Source: Xylaria sp. FL1777 (Eukaryota; Ascomycota; Sordariomycetes; Xylariales; Xylariaceae). From it: a stretch of 64,000 nucleotides of DNA. Below are positions 10,250-23,502 of the stretch, piece by piece (within the stretch, counting starts at the first letter, position 1; each line of letters opens with the position of its first letter). A program made the position numbers and the translations under genes. A model generated the notes under the pieces. It saw only the letters and a list, made by a program, of their open reading frames with translations. It was not told where the DNA came from and ran no database searches. The stretch lies in assembly GCA_022578965.1 (NCBI GenBank), contig MU400514.1, forward strand, positions 434,001 through 498,000. Reading direction: 5' to 3'.

Positions 10250-12953
10250 ACAGCGTTGCAAAGGATAGCTACGCTTCGACTATTGTCTGCATGATATTGG
10301 CGTTCTGGTTGATGGCGTACGTGGAATAATTAGATGGAGATGGTATATACTCGGTATCTGGACTTGACAGTACATAGAAAGGGATATCTGGTTTAGAGGA
10401 TACCCATAAGATTAGATAGTATTATTTGGTGATATACGGAAATCAATAATGAGTAACACGATGTTTTATGACACCTTTCTCATCTGTCAGTAAATTGTAA
10501 TCCCGTCTTGGCGGATGGAAGCAAGCGATCTAGTGTACGTAAGGTTACGTACCGAACTCATCCTGGCGACGATCCGAACGCAGCCGCCAGAGCCGGGTTT
10601 GCCGGGGTGCCACATCGCCGGAAAATTCGGATGCAACCTACAGGGCTGATAGTAGGAGGCGGTGTTATCATTATATTCGTATCGTTAGTAGAGGTAGAGG
10701 GAGAGGTAGAAACAGAGATAGAGATAGAGGGATACTTGCACAATACTAGGTACTGCACTAATAATTATTCACTATGCGTATCTACTCGATAGGGTACGGG
10801 TATGTATAGCAGACAACTTCGGCGGATATCTCGGAATACTAGAGGTTGCTCTCTAGCACGATTTGGCTTCTGTTTTGGCCTAGCAGAAGAGACTGCAGCA
10901 GATTGTCATGGTCGATCACTAACAGACACACGCGTCGATGTTGGCTACAGTAGACCAGAATCAGACGCATGAGTCGGCAATCGGCATTCCAGTAGAAGAA
11001 GAGAAGAAGGCCGAAGAAGGCCGGACTGATGGTGTTTTCAGCTGTACTGGGTAGACCTGAGTCCTACTTACTGTAACCAAATAGGCTGTGTGTACAAATT
11101 CAAAGGTCAGCTTTGCATGGGCCGTGGGATGGGGGGGTACCCATGCGTACTTAGCAGGTAAAAGCCACATCCTGAGCAGCATCCTTGGCAGTAACATCTT
11201 TGAGCGTGCTGCATGAAAAAAGACAGATCCTATTTGCGGGGAGACTGAAACGGACTTAACTACTGGTCTGATGTTTCGTGTGGTACTGATGTGGGTGTGG
11301 TGGGACAAGAGGAGGGACGGGCCAGAGACGGGCCAGAGACGGGCCTCTGGTATATTCTCCCCTAAAGGTCGCAACGGCGTCATAGCCTACTCTAGGTGTA
11401 CTTCCTCATCAGGAAACTCGTCGATGAATATTCCACTACCCAGGTGGTACCTAGGTAGTGAACCTGCCCAACACTAAATACCTACCAGGTCTTCTATTAT
11501 TTCTACATGTTCTTTTGTTGAGCATGGGATCATGTACCGTTACCTATTCGGTATATATCCATTTTTATAGAGTCATTTGAGGTACATACTGCGTATACAT
11601 GTAGGTATGCGTCAGGCACCCACCTATGTAGATAACAAACTGCACCATAAATAAATGCGAATTATTAACGCAGTTCTACTGCCAAGTAGGTACCTACTAG
11701 GTAAGTATTTATAGCATCAGGTGAATTACGACAGCACCCCAAAAATCCATACCACGCCTCCCATATCTATTCCCGGAATGTATTAGTGCCCTTTCACAAC
11801 TGCCAGCCAATTGGAAGTCTCAAGAGCCCGATTCCCGATCGTGATGAAATTGAATCAGCAACTCAGCCAGGCACAGCCCAGGCCAGGTTTCACCCACTGT
11901 ATCCACAAATTATACAAGCCTCCAAGGCGGGGGGCCATAGGTACTTTTTATTTGTTCACAGTAGATACCTCCCTAGGTAGGTACTTACGTAGGCCTAGGA
12001 AATACGCAGTTACAGGCCTATTGACGCCAGCAGAGCCCCCAGCTTGTGACTACCTTTAAGTACCTACCTACCTAACCTCTTACCTATCCAGCTTCCAGCT
12101 ATCCCCCCCACCAAATCACCTCAGCATCATTTGCATTGGCCCTGACGTTGCATGCGTCGTGTTTTGCATACCCAGCACAAATATACCTAAGTATTCATCG
12201 ACGACGTCAAGTCGGCGAGTTCAAGCAGCAGGTTTTGAACTCGTTGCTTGGTTTCTGATCTGTTTCCCAAGCCCCTTCCATCTGGTTGTGCTTGTGTTGC
12301 TTTGCTTTGCGTTCGTTTGCTTGTTTGTTCGTCTTCGGCCTTCGACGACGTGAACCTACCGGTATTCGGGTTTTAGTCTACATTTCTAGCACATTTCTAG
12401 TCTACATCTCTATCTAGTCTACTTACACACTTATGACCTATTTATCCCCGCTGCATTGCTGTCCTGTCCACCTCTACCTACCGACCGACCTCCTAGATAA
12501 ATAAGACCCCAGAGCTGTCCAATTCCCAATACCCCCTTTTCAAACAGGAATCCGGACTTGCGTCTCTCCTCTCGCGCCCGTATCCAGGCGTCTCCAGGCG
12601 TCTCCAAACACTGGTAGGACGGACTGGTTGATCGCCCGTTTCTTTTTTTGTCCCGAGCCAATTGTCCACCGCTAGCTATCTCGACTCGCCCCCTCGTTGC
12701 TTGGTCCCAGACGCAGGCCTCTCTCGCCCATTGGCGTTACCTTCCCACCTTTGCCGTCTTGCCATCACCACCTGAAGCACCGCCTAAAGCTTAAAAAAAG
12801 GCTGAAACGGTACCTATCGTTAAGCCAACCTAGCTCCTTGGCCACTTGGCCGCCCGGCACGACGCGAGCCACTGCATCCTCCATCTCAATTCTTCCTCCC
12901 TTGTATCATCGTCCTAATTCTCCTATAACCTCCCCGCGTTCTCAATATTCAAT
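10250..12953. other. Intergenic region rich in TAGG/CCTA words; upstream of psd gene
   Basis: No gene is supported. Between about 11,450 and 12,080 there are many TAGGTA/TACCTA words, including a perfect 12-bp palindrome GTAGGTACCTAC at 11,686-11,697. From 12,060 to the ATG at 12,954 the plus strand is strongly CT-rich, as is usual for promoters and leaders of highly expressed fungal genes. A GAGGTAGAG-type imperfect repeat lies at 10,688-10,731. Confidence 0.6.
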
Positions 12954-15900
12954 ATGGTCCGTATCATACCATCGCGCCTCAAAACCTCCAACAGCAGCCG
13001 TGCATCGAGTCCCATGCGTTCAGGAAAGGGAGAACCCGTCGGTGTGAAGGATACGGGCTTGGTCTTGAAGATCGTTGTCTTGCGTGTAAGCACCCCTGTC
13101 CGACTGTCATGGTGGGCACTAGCAGGCCAGCGAACCGTCGTTCTACCTAGAATTCACAGGCAGCTAACTATCCCTTGTTATTAGGCGAGAGACCTGGCAG
13201 CCAAAGATCGTGGGGGTACCTCAGATCCTGTAAGTTCTCGTCTCGCCTCGGCGGCACCCGATAACTGCATCCACGCTGACCGTTGTGTTGGCGAGTAGTA
13301 CTTCCAATTGAGCTGCGGCGAAACCAAATTCACGACCCACTGCGTACAGAAGACACTCAATCCGGAATGGAACGTTGTATGCACCATTCCGATCACCGGT
13401 GTCGATAACCTGCTCCTCGACTGCCATTGCTGGGATAAGGATCGTTTCGGCAAGGACTATCTAGGCGAATTTGACTTGGCGCTGGAGGAGATCTTCGCCA
13501 ACGACAGGGCAGAACAAGAACCACGATGGTATCCGTTAAAGAACAAGAAGAAAGGCAAAAAGCCCAATGCTGTCTCTGGTGAAGTTCTTCTACAATGCAA
13601 CTTGTTCGACTCAACCAACAAGGACGCGTCCGAGGCTCAGGTGTTGGAGAAGCTAAGGGCTCTCGCTTCATCATTTCCTGAAGTTATCTCCAGGAATCCT
13701 ACTCCTACCATGACACCAACGCTGGGTCCAGCGTCGACGTCTAAGCCGGAGATCACGACGCCCCCTTCGTTCAGTCGAAACGCCACAGATAATTCCCAAG
13801 AAGACGACGACGATGATGACGACATCCTTGACGACGACGAAACCCCTGAAGAAGACGATCCAACCAAACCGGAGGCGATTGAGAAGAGGAAAAGGAGGCT
13901 AAGAATCAAGGGACTAAAACGCAAGAAGAGGAAAAATCCCTATGAGTTCTTAAACGGCGGTGGCGATGTCGTCGGCTTGATCTTCCTTGAAATCTGCAGC
14001 ATCACAGACCTGCCTCCAGAGTCGAACTTCACCAAGACCGGGTTCGACATGGATCCCTTCGTTGTAGCATCGCTGGGCAAAAAGACATACCGGACCAGGG
14101 TTATTCGCCACAACCTAAACCCCGTATTTAACGAAAAGATGTTGTTTCAAGTACAGAATCATGAGCAGGCATACTCGTTCTCTTTCACAGTCATCGACCG
14201 CGACAAGATTTCCGGGAATGACTTCATCGCCTCGACTTCCTTTGCTGTTCCAGATATCATCGAAAAAAGCCCCCAGGCAGATCCCGAAACTGGGCTATAC
14301 AACCTCCAGGAGCCAGCCGAGTACGTGCCGACCCAGAAGTCACGGCTCGCGAGGCTGGGCTTGTCAAGGTCTACTTCATCTCAGAGTTTGGCAAAAGGAC
14401 GGCCAGCTATGTCTAAGAACCCCAGCGCAGCTTCAGCATTCTCACAAGCCGATGGTAGTAATGAATCCAGGCTCATCTCCGCTTCTGTACCAAATTCAAG
14501 CTTGCTGCCGCCTGACCAGTTGTCAAACTTGAACATAAATAACGAATCAGAAATTAATGAGATGGAAGGCGGCGGTTTCAACACGTTTACAATCCCGCTG
14601 AAAATGAAGAACCTTGAGAAATGGGAAGCCAAGCACAACCCAGTTTTAACCATCCGTGCCAAGTATATGCCGTACCCAGCCCTGCGGCAGCAGTTCTGGC
14701 GAGCCATGCTTAAGCAATACGACACTGACGAAAGTGGGGAGATCAGCAAAGTAGAATTAACTACCATGCTGGATACTTTAGGGTCTACACTACGAGAATC
14801 GACCATTGATTCATTTTTCCAGCGATTCCCTCACAAGGCAGTGAATGGTGAGGCCGAACTAACTATGGACGAGGCCGTCATCTGCTTGGAAGACCAACTG
14901 CAGGCAAAGAGCGGGTCATTATCTCTCGGTGAGAAGGTCAAGAATATGCTTCCTGATGCCGAGAAAGCCAAAAATATGCTTAACTTACCGGGCCATGGTA
15001 ATGACCAAGCTTCTCCCTCCGAGGATAGCTCATTCAGCCTTGGTGAGTCCAGCGCCAATAGCACACCATCAGGCACCTCGACCATCATTGTTCCTGATCT
15101 CGACAAAGCCGGAGAAGAAGGCGATGTGTTAGACAAGGACGATCTTAATGTCGACCGTGGAGAGGAGCATGTTGTAGAGATTCGGGAGTGCCCAATCTGT
15201 CATCAACCACGCCTCAACAAGCGCAAGGATGCCGATATTGTCACGCATATCGCCACGTGCGCTAGCCAGGACTGGCGTCAGGTCAACTCGCTTGTGATGG
15301 GCGGCTTCGTCACGGCCAGCCAGGCACAACGGAAATGGTATTCCAAAGTTATAACGAAGATCTCTTATGGCGGGTATAAGCTCGGGGCTAATTCGGCCAA
15401 CATTCTCGTTCAAGATCGTCTAACGGGGCAGATTAATGAGGAGAAAATGAGTGTCTATGTGCGATTAGGCATTCGTCTTCTGTACAAAGGTCTAAAGTCG
15501 AAAGACATGGAAAATAAGAGAAGTATGATGTTTTCCCATTTTTATTTTTTTCTACTTGCTTCCTTTTTCATGCTAACATAATGCAGTTCGTAAGCTTCTC
15601 AAAGGATTGAGCATCAAGCAGGGCAAAAAATATGACGACCCAGCCTCTAAATCACAAATTGAACCTTTTATCGCTTTCCATCAACTAGACATGTCCGAAG
15701 TTCTTCTTCCGGTAGAAGAGTTCAAAAACTTCAACGAATTCTTCTATCGCGCGTTGAAACCAACTGCTCGACCGTGCTCCTCACCAGAGAATCCTCACAT
15801 TATCGTATCGCCAGCCGACTGCCGTTCAGTTGTCTTCAATTCGATCGATTCGGCGACTAAGATCTGGATCAAGGGGCGGGAGTTTTCTATCAAGCGACTC

Positions 15901-16534
15901 CTCGGTGATGCATACCCCGAAGACGCCCCGAGGTACGAGAACGGATCTTTGGGCATCTTTCGGCTCGCTCCTCAAGACTATCACAGATTTCATATCCCCG
16001 TAGATGGAATCCTCCGTAAACCCAAGCTCATCGAGGGCGAGTACTATACAGTCAACCCCATGGCTATCCGATCGGCGCTCGATGTATATGGAGAGAACGT
16101 CCGGGTGATCTGTCCGATTGACTCGGAGCAGCACGGTCGCGTGATGGTGATATGTGTAGGCGCCATGATGGTCGGTAGTACAGTGATCACCCGTCAAGAG
16201 GGAGAACACGTAAAGCGTGCCGAGGAACTAGGCTATTTCAAGTTCGGTGGCAGCACTATTGTGGTGCTATTTGAACCAGGCAAGATGGTTTACGATGATG
16301 ACCTCGTCGACAATTCCAGCGGTGCTCTAGAGACCTTGGTAAGTTATCTATTGCTTGATTATAGGTGTTGCATGCTCATTGGGGTTCTAGATCCGAGCGG
16401 GTATGTCGGTTGGACACTCGCCACACATAGCGCAGTTTACGCCCGACATGCGCAAAGATGCTTCACAAGTGACGGAAGCCGAGAAGAGGGAGGCGCATCG
16501 TCGCATTCGTGGCGGGCTAGAGACACCGGAATGA
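12954..16534 (+). CDS. psd2: Phosphatidylserine decarboxylase class II proenzyme with C2 and EF-hand domains
   Basis: Exons 12954-13085, 13185-13229, 13299-15522, 15587-16338 and 16391-16534 join in frame to 1098 residues. The enzyme decarboxylates phosphatidylserine to phosphatidylethanolamine in endosomal/Golgi membranes. Domain order: first C2 domain at about 36-150 (split by two introns), an Asp/Glu run near 227-246, a basic patch, second C2 domain at about 282-390, an EF-hand-like loop DTDESGEIS near 532, a CPIC..H..C cluster near 689-712, and the decarboxylase domain from about 745. The autocatalytic cleavage motif GGST is G1021-T1024; S1023 is expected to become the pyruvoyl group, as in yeast Psd2. 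The HSP..AQFTPDM ending is typical of the family. The EF-hand and C2 domains suggest calcium-dependent membrane docking. The gene is intact, with no missing key residue. Confidence 0.95.
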
Positions 16535-17482
16535 GGGAAATCTGCCCAAGGAGTACCTACGAAAGGAATAAAAGAATTTTCAATAGAAGCAAGGAATTCT
16601 CGGATGATAACATACCGCCTTTCTTTGGATAACTCACCCTTGCCTGGCATAGCAGTAGATAGCGTCCCTACGACGTATATGTACAGAGGCGCATCTGTAC
16701 ATGGGCATGGTTTGGTATGACTGCAGAGCTATATATGTAAAGCTAAGGATAATTGCCACGGTGATGCTATGTCACGAGAATACCCAAGCCAGCTCTTACT
16801 ATAGACCGACTAGCTCTTGGCAAGAACCTGCAAGAACCTGCATGAGGCTGCAAGAGTCTGCAAGAGACGTGGTTAATTGATCAATTAAGAGGCGACACGT
16901 GAAGCTGGCGTGGAGTTGAAGGGGGCCGTTAGTACGGGGTGCAGGGTCGTGTTGGCCATATGCACGGCCATGCGCGGGAGGACCCCTGCCCGCAAGAACG
17001 TGGGTTTGTTTACTTTCTGCCCCGCATAGCAACCGGATGAGCAAGCTACGCAGTCTAGTATACGTACTTAGGTATTCCATGTACGACATATACGCCTCTC
17101 CGTCCTCTAAACATACCTACATATTTCTCATGCTATACCCCTCTTGTCTGTCGCGCCACAACTCATATTAAAATTTACACTCGAATTTCCGACGGCTCCC
17201 GACGTCTTAAAAAATCAAACAGCCGTATTTGACACGTTTTTCCCGCGACCTTCTTCCTATCAACTGCTCCCAGACTGGTTGGTCGTGCAGCCCGGGAATG
17301 CACATTGCGCCGACGTGAGCGGCGACAATAGGCCTGGCAATCAGCACCAGCACCAGCACCAGCAACAGTGACAATAACACGAACATCTCAGTAACATAAC
17401 ACGATTTAAAAAAAGAATTGCAGCTCAATAGAGGGCTCTCGTGGTTCCCCGTGCGTGCCTGCGAACTTCGCCCGAGTTTAAA
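16535..17482. other. Intergenic region between psd2 and the TinA-like gene
   Basis: No gene seen. A (CAGCAC)n-like run sits at 17,343-17,367 in what is probably the 5' leader of the downstream gene. Short repeats of a GCAAGA-type word occur at 16,820-16,866. Confidence 0.6.
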
Positions 17483-20393
17483 ATGATCGATCCAGACAAC
17501 CTACGTACGGCATCGCTGTACATCAACAACCAGCTCTTGTCACGCGGGCTGCTACGCGATGGCCAGAGCATTGACTTTGCCGACCCCGAAGGCAGTGATG
17601 GTGGCCTTCAAGCCGCTATGGGTCGCATCATTAGCGTTGTGAACGATCTAATCTTGAGGCGGGACGTACGTGTGTTTCTTGGTGCTCCTGTCTCCTCTCT
17701 CTATCTTTTTATCTCCATCTCGAACACTGACCCTGACCCTGACCCTGACCCTGATCCTGGCCCCGACTCTCTCTCCTCTTGTTTCTTTCCTTGCCACGGC
17801 TGGGGTGGTACATGATAGCAGGCTGACATGGTTTACTCTTCCACAGCGCGATGCCGAACACCGCGAATCCCTATCTTCGACACTGCGCACGCTGCGTTCT
17901 GATGTCCAGCGCCAGACTACAGAGTTTGCTCGCCAGGCGGAGAGGCTGAACGATACACAGCGGCGATTAGATACAGCTGAGGCCATAGAGCGCTCCCTGC
18001 GTGCCCAGCTGAGGACGGCTGAGCAGGGGATTCACAAGCTCAAGGACGAAATGGCTAAAATGAAGTCTGTCGTGGCACAGACTCGTAGCGCATGCGCTAA
18101 TGAGGTGCGGAAACGCGATCGCCATATCGACAGCCTAAAGAAGGCCGTCGCCGATGCAGGACGGGTGCGTGGCGGGGGCAAGAGCCGCGACGTCATCACC
18201 ATCAGTGTTACCGGCGAGTTTTGCAGCGAAGGAGACGACGGGTTGGGGATGCCTGCCGGTGCGACCGCGAATGAAGGGTATAGTCTTCGTATGGAGACGA
18301 ACGGGTTCCTAACCGAGTTGGCGAAGGGGCTCAGCGAGGAAAACGAAGGCTTGCTGGCACTTGTCCGACGCACGGTCGACGGGCTGCGCGAGATGAGTGG
18401 ACTAGATCGAGGTGCAAGTCCTAGCGATGAACTGGGCCAGAATGGCAATGTTCGCGATGAGTTCGTCACACAGCTTCCCCAAAAATCTGCCGAGGAACTT
18501 GCAGCCGAGCTCGAAGGTATCGTCGAGCATCTGAGATCAATTCTCACGAACCCCTCTTTCGTACCGATTGAGGAAGTCGAAGTCCGTGACGAGGCTATCA
18601 GCCGTCTACGGATGGGCCTAGAGACCATGGAAGCCAGGTGGAAAGATGCTGTGCTTATGATTGATGGCTGGCGGAGGCGGATGGCTTCAAGCGGCAAATC
18701 AGTTGATATGGAGGACCTGCAGATGGGACTCAGGCTGAGCCCCGTCCGTGTCCGTGATGTCGCAGAGACGGCAGATGTAGAACCCATGAGATTATCATGT
18801 GTACAAGAAGAAGAGGAAGAGGAGGAAGAGGAGGACGTCGGCCGATACCGTAGAGACCAAGACGAGAAACCAGAATCACGACGTTTAGAGTCGCGTAGTC
18901 CTGTCGAGTCGCTTCGCTTGGTACCTGCTCCTCAATACGACGCAGCGGAGCTCGGTGACGACTCGGACTCGGACTCCAGCCTCTTCCAAGATGATCTTGA
19001 TATCGATGATCTCGACGTTGAAGAGCCTAATGTGCAGATACTACAGATCTCCACGACCGACTCCATCGATTCTTCTCCGCTTCCGGAACCCCCCCAAATC
19101 AGCCCTCTGAAAGACTCGTACTCTTCGGGAAACAGAGGCGCTGCTCATAATTCACCGTACCACAAGCGACTCGGGGATTTTACCACCATCGTCGAGGAGA
19201 ACACATGGGATCTCGCAGCGGCTGGGGAGAAGCAAGCGCCAGCTCCTCCTCCACACACATCCAAGCCGGTGTCTCCTAGTCAGAAATCGAGAAAGTCGTC
19301 TCCGGAGATCGATGAGGACGCTTTGCCGAGTTATACCGCTTCGTACGATAGTCCCTTATTTGGAAAGTCAGGTGGGAAGCCTTCACAGGCACAGCTAAAT
19401 GGGAACTTGTTCTCGAAACCCTCGGAGCAGCGGGCTCGAAGTACTGCTATTAGTACCAGTCTAAGTCAAAGGGACAAAGCATCTCCACTGTCTACTCGAA
19501 CTACGCGGTCAAAAGCGAAAAAGTCAGTCGAGAACTCGCCAGCGTCTAGCTACACGACGATGCAAACGGCTAAGCGCACGGCTTTGGATGTTGATGAACA
19601 TGGTCCTTCTAATACTTCTAATGCCGCTCCTACTTCTACTTCTACTTCTACTACAAAGACAAGTCTGCAGAAGCAGGCTGCAGAATCCACACAGCAAAAC
19701 ACATCGGCCAATTCTTCTTCCTCATCTTCCTCACTATCCTCCTCCTCATCAGATACCAAGCAAGCCCGTACCCGCTCGCCAGCTCGCGCACAGCCCGCTC
19801 CGTCCTCTTCACGTCTGCCGCGCCCGCATGCACAACAGAGCCCGCTGAATATGACTACCATTGCTGCGAAACTCGCCGCGTCCGAGCGGGAGGCGGACGC
19901 AGCGCGCGTACGCGCCAAACTCAGAGCCGTGAGGCGGAATCGTCGGGTCAGCGGGATGCTCGAGGATGCTGGGCAGGGACAGACAGAGACGCAGGCGCAG
20001 ACGGAGACAAGAACACAGCACGCGCGCGGTGGAGAAGGCGGGGATACAGACGCCCATTCCCACCAAGACACGGACCCGGTGAAAAGGGACTTAAACAGGG
20101 GCCTCGACACCGTGGCTGTGAGAAAAGTCCCGAGACGAAGAATCAGCTGTGCCACTGTCGGAGACGACGTCGATGAGCTTGGGGAGGAGACCTCGGGTAT
20201 TGTGCATGAGGAGAGAGAGAGAGATGGAGAGGGGGGTAGAGAGAAGGATATGGAGCTGGTGGTACTCAAGAACCGCAAACGTGCCATGCGCTCCGGAAAA
20301 GTCGCCTCCAGGAGACGGAGCACACTCTCCCCTTGGGAACTGCAGGGTTTGATCTCGGGGAATGTAGGCGATGTAGAGAGTCCTGCGCGGTGA
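17483..20393 (+). CDS. Spindle-pole coiled-coil protein, TinA/ADIP-like
   Basis: Exon 1 is 17483-17665 and exon 2 is 17847-20393, joined in phase 0 after a 181-bp intron; the product is 909 residues. The N-terminus (MIDPDNLRTASLYINNQLL) and the following long coiled coil at about 60-160 are characteristic of fungal proteins with an afadin/alpha-actinin-binding (ADIP) domain. That group includes Aspergillus TinA, a NIMA-interacting protein found at the spindle pole body. A second helical region lies at about 195-320. The rest is disordered, with Glu runs, Ser/Thr/Pro-rich stretches and a basic C-terminal segment. The role, anchoring or regulating microtubule nucleation at the spindle pole, is taken from the family. 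The frame of exon 2 stays open back into the intron to 17,670, but the N-terminal exon and canonical splice sites support the spliced form. Confidence 0.82.
17726..17760 (+). repeat. (CCCTGA)n microsatellite inside intron
   Basis: Five to six tandem CCCTGA units, the last ones degenerate, lie wholly inside the single intron of the TinA-like gene. The unit differs from the fungal telomere unit TTAGGG/CCCTAA by one base, so it is not a telomere seed. Confidence 0.9.
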
Positions 20394-21239
20394 ACAACGG
20401 ACGGCGGATGGGTATATAGGTGAGGTAATGGTGGAAGGGTTGGTTTAGTCGGTTGGTTGGTTAGTTGATCGCTTGGTCGGTCAGTCAGTCGGTTCTAAAG
20501 TCTGGTGCAAACATCTCACCTCTCTCATACTACCTACCTACCCAAGGGTAGAGAATCTTTGGATGAGCGAATGCATGGAACTCTTGTTACGGGTTCCATG
20601 CCGATATATACATTACACACACACATATACGCGAGCGAGCGGGCGAGCTAGAGTCTTAGTTCATACCTAATGGCATTCTTCGGCTTCTTTCCCTTTGTTA
20701 AAAAAAATCAACATTATTGCATTGCCCATTCTAATTTTCAATTGTCTTGTGTCTTCTCTGAATTGTTCTTTCGTAGTCACGGGGTAACCACATGCATTAG
20801 AAGCCTGTTGACAGCAGAACGATATTTAGTAGGGTATCTCAAATTCGATAATAATCTCTCTGCGCCGTCGCCGTTAATACATAGCAGATGAAATAGACCA
20901 GATCAGCAGATCCACCCCATCTAGATCATATCCAATAATACCAACATTGCATACCCATCCGGGAACTTTCGTCTTTAGTCCTCTTCGCCCCTACCAATCC
21001 AGCTAAGCCACCTCGCTCTGGTTATTTAGCTGGTACATAGCGCGCCTTATTCGGCATGAGTAAATATGGTTGGGATTCTCTATTCGTCTTCTTGGCGTGC
21101 TCAAGGGAATGCACCGGTTCGGGTTTCGAAAAAGGTTATCTTGTCGAAAAGGTGCCAAAGACCTTGAAAAAGAGATGCTTCTAGAATCCTCATAGTCAGA
21201 ACAAGCAGGTGTCCAGTGCCAAAGCAGTAACTCTAGCCC
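20394..21239. other. Intergenic region with GGTT/GGTC tandem words
   Basis: Just after the stop codon, 20,437-20,495 holds degenerate tandem GGTT, GGTC and AGTC words. Nothing else is recognised. The right part is the 3' flank of the F-box gene, which is transcribed toward it. Confidence 0.6.
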
Positions 21240-23502
21240 TTAATAAAAGTTTTTATATCTTTCATCACGCAAGTATATCGGTAGGTTGGTGACGTAGTCG
21301 CCCTCAACGATCCGCGCGTTGTGTTTTTCAAGAGCCCATTCTCGAACTTCGGTTCTCTTGTGGTATTCGCCGCGATGGTAGATAATCTTAACGCCTTTCT
21401 GAATCGCTCTAGCTAGCGCCACGTTGCTGAAGGGCTCCTGTGCAATATCTATGCCCTCAAGATTGGGAAAACGGTCAAGTAGGTCGAAAAGAGTCTCATC
21501 AATGGCATATGGATCTGTCCCGAACTCTATCGAAAGACCCTTGAGGCTAAGAAATTTTAGCTGGTCACTCTTGAGCCAGTACGGGTGAGGTTTGGGGAAC
21601 ATTATTCCTAGTTCCTTCAATGTGCCGGACTCGAGACTAGCTTGCACCCAGCTCTGCAAATACCCCGGCCACCCTTCGCCACTCGGAACCCGGTCACGAA
21701 GAGTAAACTTTCGAAGACTCCTGGGCTCCGGATACGTACTGGGGTTTTGTGTGAAAGGGCCGGACAAAAAGGCAAATATATGATCGCGGTGCATGAGATG
21801 CAACTCTTCGATGTCTGAAGGCAGGGGAAACGGAGGATCGGCTAGTCGGTGCCAACTGACCTCCTCTCCCACGAACAGCCTCTTCAAGTGAGGCCAAGGA
21901 TTGTTTGGGTGTTCCGTGCCGTCCCAAAGTGCAACACTAGCGCCCTCTAACCAAACTTCCTCCACGTTTGGAGTAGTGCACATAAAAGATGACTACCCCC
22001 TTATAAGTTGGTGAGCTTAATCCTAGGATGAAATGAACTCACAATGTTGAAAACAGCCCCCCCTGTGTGGGGAGGGCCGCCAAGACGAAGGACGCGGAGG
22101 CGTTGCAACACCGGCCAATTTGCAGTCTCAGCATCACCAACTCGCTTCATTAATCGACTTGGGAAATTCAAAATACTCAATTCTTCAAGCGTCGTAGCCG
22201 ATGAAGTGATTATTTTGGAGACAAATTCCAGTAGAAACGGCGTATTAAACCCAAGGTATAGACTAGACAGTCGAGGTACACATAAGGGACCAATAGGGCG
22301 ACTGATAATAGCATCTACTTCTCTTGGCGCGCGGAACTTAAGCACTTGCAGGCTTCGACACGAAACAGCAATCCACCGATACACATTCGAGTCTATGCCG
22401 AACTGACGACAATTTCCAATAACGAGTTCAGTAATTTGAGACCCTGAGTACATCGCATACTTTTGGAGATTTCCCAGACGGACAGCCTTTGTGCACAGGT
22501 CGAAATGTTGGATGCGCCAGAGTGACTGGATCGTCGCGTCTTTAGTAGTCAATAATGTTTTCCAACTTTTTGACACTCTTAAGGAACGGCTTGTATCACA
22601 CTCATCAGCAAAACTGGGAAATATAATCCGGAGGGAATGGGTGCATTTACCATAAAGATCGAAAATCTATGTACTTAAAGATCATAGCGACAAGTTCTAG
22701 GGGCATAATCGGGAGAGGGTCCGTAGCAACGGCGGGATATCTGACCTTGTCTCTCATTTGATGTAGCATCTGCAAGCTAGTTCAGTAGGCGAATATCGAC
22801 GTTCTAAAGCAATACGTACAGTGAGAAGTGGATGAGAAGGGTTCTTCTTGCTCACTAGCTCGATCCCTTGCTGGTATGTCTGGAATGCCTGGCGATATGA
22901 ACATTGAAGACGCAAGAGTCTCCCAAGGCGAAGAAAGCCCTTCCAGATCCGTGGTCAGGAACAAGTGATGCTCGTCATTTCTCTAATTAGAATAAAGCAT
23001 AATATACCTTGGGCTCGCGAGGAGCTAGACTGATCATAGCCTCGGCGATAACAATGGCCGTGTCCAAGAGGCGCTTAGCCTCATAGACAGCTGCCAATCC
23101 GTCTAACGCATCGAGATGACCAGAGATTTTGCAGCGAACATCAGACTTGGCAGAGCATATGCATTTCTTTCTCAGCTCGGCCTCGACCGTACTGTTTGCA
23201 ATTGCGGACACAAGGGATTTGCAACAACAGGGAGAGGTCCTGGCCTGCACGCCACATGCACAAGAGTTCGCGATCTAGGAATGATAGAGTCAGTCAGTAA
23301 TATTCAATTATGAAGGGAAAACAAGAGAGAAAAAAATCACAACGATAGGCGACGATGCTAATTAGGCCTAAGAACGAAGCATTAGAGATAGCCGGACCTG
23401 CTTAAAGATAGCTGCTGCTTTAGGATACTGTTTCTCGTTGTAATATGTTTTTGCCCTTGTCAGATTAGTGGCAAGCGTGTTGGGATTTACGTTCGATGTC
23501 AT
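21240..23502 (-). CDS. TPR / F-box / leucine-rich-repeat protein, Pof3/Dia2-like layout
   Basis: Six exons on the minus strand: 23398-23502, 23008-23274, 22820-22939, 22651-22769, 22043-22589 and 21240-21992. They join in frame to 636 residues. Residues 1-164 are TPR-type helical repeats, with a Cys-rich insert in exon 2. The F-box lies at about 183-225 and is split by intron 4; the rest is leucine-rich repeat. This order is that of fission yeast Pof3 and budding yeast Dia2, F-box adaptors of SCF ubiquitin ligases. The protein should recruit substrates through the LRR or TPR part and bind Skp1 through the F-box. Such genes are multicopy in filamentous fungi, so orthology to Pof3 is not claimed. 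Intron 1 has a weak donor (GTCCGG), and the acceptor of intron 2 is chosen by homology wording, so those two junctions are the least sure. Confidence 0.8.

Noticed and set aside
15523..15581. Phe-rich C-terminus of the first large psd2 frame
   Set aside because: It is intron read-through; the next exon continues the family sequence (KLLKGLSIKQGKKYDD).
17726..17760. Telomere-like repeat
   Set aside because: The unit is CCCTGA, not CCCTAA, and lies in an intron; simple microsatellite.
17670..17846. N-terminal extension of the long TinA-like exon, hydrophobic and looking like a signal peptide
   Set aside because: It is translation of intron sequence including the CCCTGA repeat; the upstream exon MIDPDNLRTASLY joins perfectly in frame.
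18032..18787. Long minus-strand open frame, 251 codons
   Set aside because: Antisense to the TinA-like coding exon; Ser/Arg/Leu-rich shadow of GC-rich codons with no start context or domain.
19550..20323. Minus-strand open frame, 257 codons
   Set aside because: Antisense shadow of the disordered C-terminus of the TinA-like protein, low complexity (Ser, Val, Cys, Glu runs).
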